Assembly: GCF_913774285.1 (NCBI RefSeq)
Contig: NZ_CAJYHX010000019.1
Location: 62,001-126,000, forward strand
DNA: 64,000 nt
DNA from: an uncultured Sphingomonas sp.
GTDB taxonomy: Bacteria; Pseudomonadota; Alphaproteobacteria; Sphingomonadales; Sphingomonadaceae
Direction: 5' to 3'
Both the position numbers and the translations under genes were made by a program. The notes under the pieces were generated by a model that saw only the letters and a list, made by a program, of their open reading frames with translations, was not told where the DNA came from and did no database searches. Position 1 is the stretch's first letter; the number at the start of each line of letters is the position of its first letter. Of this stretch, positions 62,482 to 64,000 are shown one piece after another.

Positions 62482-63131
62482 TGGGATGGCTGGTCTTTGG
62501 CGGCTTCACCCTGCTTGCAATTGTGCTATTGCTATTCATTCGCTTTCCGTTGCGGTTCTGGACGGTGCCCGCAATGGCGGTGATGCTGGCGGGCGCCGGC
62601 TATGCCTGGCAGGGGCAGCCCAGCCTTGCCGACCATCCGGTCGCGGGCGTCGCTGCCGTCCGCGCGCTCGACCCCGATCTGATCGCGGCGCGCGAGGGGC
62701 TCTTCGGCCGGTTCAATTTCGATTACAGTTACTTCATGGCCGCTGATGCGATGACGCGGGCGGGCGCGCCGCAGCTCGCCGCGACGGTGATGCTGGGGGC
62801 GGTGCGCAAGGCGCCGAACGATCTGGGGCTGTGGTCCGGGCTCGGCCTGGCCCTTTCCGAGCATGACGGCGACCAGCTTTCCCCGGCGGCGCGCTACGCG
62901 TTCGACAAGGCCGAGACGCTTGCGCCGAACCACCCCGGTCCGCCCTTCTATCATGGCATCGCGCTAGCCCGGGCCGGTGATCTGGAGGCCGCCCGTCAGG
63001 CTTGGGGCAAGGCGCTCCGCCTCCTCCCGCCAACCGCAAGCTATCGCGACGACATGGTTGGCGTGATGCTGAAGCTCGACCCAGGTCTTGCGGCGGCAGC
63101 GCGATCCGCGAATTCGCAGCCCGCCCGCTAA
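62478..63131 (+). CDS. ccmI: CcmI-like TPR protein of cytochrome c maturation
   Basis: A 217-residue protein with two N-terminal membrane helices (LVFGGFTLLAIVLLLFIRFP; VPAMAVMLAGAGYAW) and TPR-like repeats (MLGAVRKAPNDLGLWSGLGL; AFDKAETLAPNHPGPPFYHG; ALARAGDLEAARQAWGKALR). It should hold apocytochromes for the heme lyase. It is shorter than the classical CcmI (about 400 residues), with only the TPR part after the helices. Overlaps ccmH by 4 bp and ends the operon. Confidence 0.82.
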   Translation: MMGWLVFGGFTLLAIVLLLFIRFPLRFWTVPAMAVMLAGAGYAWQGQPSLADHPVAGVAAVRALDPDLIAAREGLFGRFNFDYSYFMAADAMTRAGAPQLAATVMLGAVRKAPNDLGLWSGLGLALSEHDGDQLSPAARYAFDKAETLAPNHPGPPFYHGIALARAGDLEAARQAWGKALRLLPPTASYRDDMVGVMLKLDPGLAAAARSANSQPAR

Positions 63132-63212
63132 TTAGTTGTTACCCCTCTATATTGGAACTGGCATCGCTCGTCGGCGGTGCTTCGAGTTCCAGCGGATACA
63201 GGGGTCCGACTA

Positions 63213-64000
63213 ATGTACATCCAGACCGGCAAGGCCGCCGACTTCATGCAAACCGGCCTAAACGACGCGGATCTTGCCGCATACGCACAGGCCGAAGACA
63301 TGCTGTGGGTCATGCTTGAGGACCTCCTCAAGCCGGATGACCGCCCGGAAATCTGGGCCGCCTTCCCGCAGTTTCTGTCAGCCCTGCCGATGTTCTCGCG
63401 CGTGGTCCGCAACAGCCATGCCAAGGCGGTCGGCGGCGGTGTGCAGCTCGACATACGCGTGTCGATTGCCTTGGAACTGCTGCTGGCGATGTGCGAAGCG
63501 CATGAAGGCCAGTTGGATATTGCGATCTCCCGCCTGACGCGCGTTGTGACACGGCAGAACAACTCGATTCTCGCGCAAGGCGCGCTGTTCCACGTCCATG
63601 GCATGGCCGACCCGCAAAACCCCAAATACAAGCTGGAAGGGCGCTTCTGCGCCAAGCCTTTCCTTGAGCTGCATGTGCTGGAACGCTCCACGCACCAATG
63701 CTGCGCCAGCTGGCTCGACAAGTCCGCTGGCGATCTGAACACCACCGATTGGGAGCAGGTCTGGAATTCGGAGTCGGCGCAGGCCGTCCGCGCCAGCATC
63801 CATGACGGTAGCTACCGGCACTGCAACAAGATGGCTTGCCCGGCGATCCAGTCCGGCAGCCTCCCGACCAAGGAGGCGGCGGTGGAGCACTGGCCGACGC
63901 TGGCCGGCCTGATTACGTCTCTGGAGACCGAGATGCCGGCCGGTCCCGAGGACGTGAACCTGGCCTATGACGCGACGTGCAACCTCTCCTGCCCGAGCTG
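63213..64000 (+). CDS. SPASM-like/radical SAM protein, 3' end missing
   Basis: The frame is open to the window edge, 262 full codons. After a helical N-terminal region (residues 1-140) comes a SPASM-like cysteine module: RFCAKPFLELHVLE (Cys146), HQCCASWL (Cys163/164), VWNSESAQAVRASIHDGSYR followed by HCNKMACPAIQ (Cys204, Cys209). The last visible residues, YDATCNLSCPS plus a TG at the edge, are a CxxxCxxC radical-SAM iron-sulfur motif (Cys256, Cys260 and probably 263). The auxiliary-cluster module thus precedes the radical-SAM core, the reverse of the usual order. It has no strong ribosome site; it begins 81 bp past ccmI, with a promoter-like TTGTTA..TATATT and an inverted repeat TGGAACT/AGTTCCA in the gap. 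Substrate unknown. Confidence 0.75.
   Translation, partial: MYIQTGKAADFMQTGLNDADLAAYAQAEDMLWVMLEDLLKPDDRPEIWAAFPQFLSALPMFSRVVRNSHAKAVGGGVQLDIRVSIALELLLAMCEAHEGQLDIAISRLTRVVTRQNNSILAQGALFHVHGMADPQNPKYKLEGRFCAKPFLELHVLERSTHQCCASWLDKSAGDLNTTDWEQVWNSESAQAVRASIHDGSYRHCNKMACPAIQSGSLPTKEAAVEHWPTLAGLITSLETEMPAGPEDVNLAYDATCNLSCPS

Overview
The window is a high-GC chromosomal stretch of an alphaproteobacterium, most likely a sphingomonad (Sphingomonas or a close relative). The basis is the density of TonB-dependent receptors next to glycoside hydrolases, the gene neighbourhoods clpP-clpX, lon-hup-tRNA-Val and a ccmCDEFGHI block, the codon use, and short GC-rich inverted repeats between genes. No ribosomal RNA, phage, transposase or CRISPR array was seen. 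Nothing was searched against a database; all family names come from recognising motifs.

Layout. 1-5.1 kb: the end of a lambda-crystallin-like 3-hydroxyacyl-CoA dehydrogenase, a small membrane protein, and two divergent winged-helix regulators, one with a STAND-type ATPase and one with a TolB-like domain. 5.1-8.3 kb: an MdtO/MdtN/YtcA-type efflux operon. 8.5-10.8 kb: an osmoprotectant ABC importer with permease and binding protein fused. 10.9-14.4 kb: a GH2 glycosidase and a dienelactone hydrolase. 14.9-24.3 kb: a glucan-use locus (GH144/PF10091 glucanase, TonB-dependent receptor, LacI regulator, divergent GH3 beta-glucosidase, GPH-type sugar symporter) with a perfect 16-bp LacI-type operator between the divergent arms. 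24.4-27.5 kb: UBP zinc finger, DoxX, two OsmC-like proteins and an outer-membrane protein. 27.7-30.1 kb: a DUF2975/XRE regulator pair divergent from an ABC exporter, with two identical spaced palindromes between them. 30.1-30.75 kb: a 626-bp gene-poor gap. 30.75-32.5 kb: LysR and pirin.

32.6-38.7 kb is the most unusual part. It holds a glycosyltransferase fused to UDP-galactopyranose mutase, a GH5-like glycosidase, and a GH1 glycosidase fused to an RmlD-type sugar-nucleotide reductase. Synthesis and hydrolysis domains are physically joined, which suggests an undescribed surface-glycan system. 38.8-48.5 kb is the protein quality-control core (ClpP, ClpX, Lon) with HU, tRNA-Val and several envelope genes. 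48.6-56.2 kb has a DMT permease, a secreted beta-helix lipoprotein paired with a TonB-dependent receptor, a prolyl-4-hydroxylase-like dioxygenase and a GspE-like protein whose P-loop lysine is lost. 56.3-58.1 kb has tRNA-His, an amino-acid dehydrogenase and a GDT1-family manganese exporter preceded by a clear yybP-ykoY manganese riboswitch. 58.3-63.1 kb is the cytochrome c maturation operon, each gene overlapping the next by 4 bases. The window ends inside a protein with a SPASM-like cysteine module followed by the first radical-SAM cysteines.
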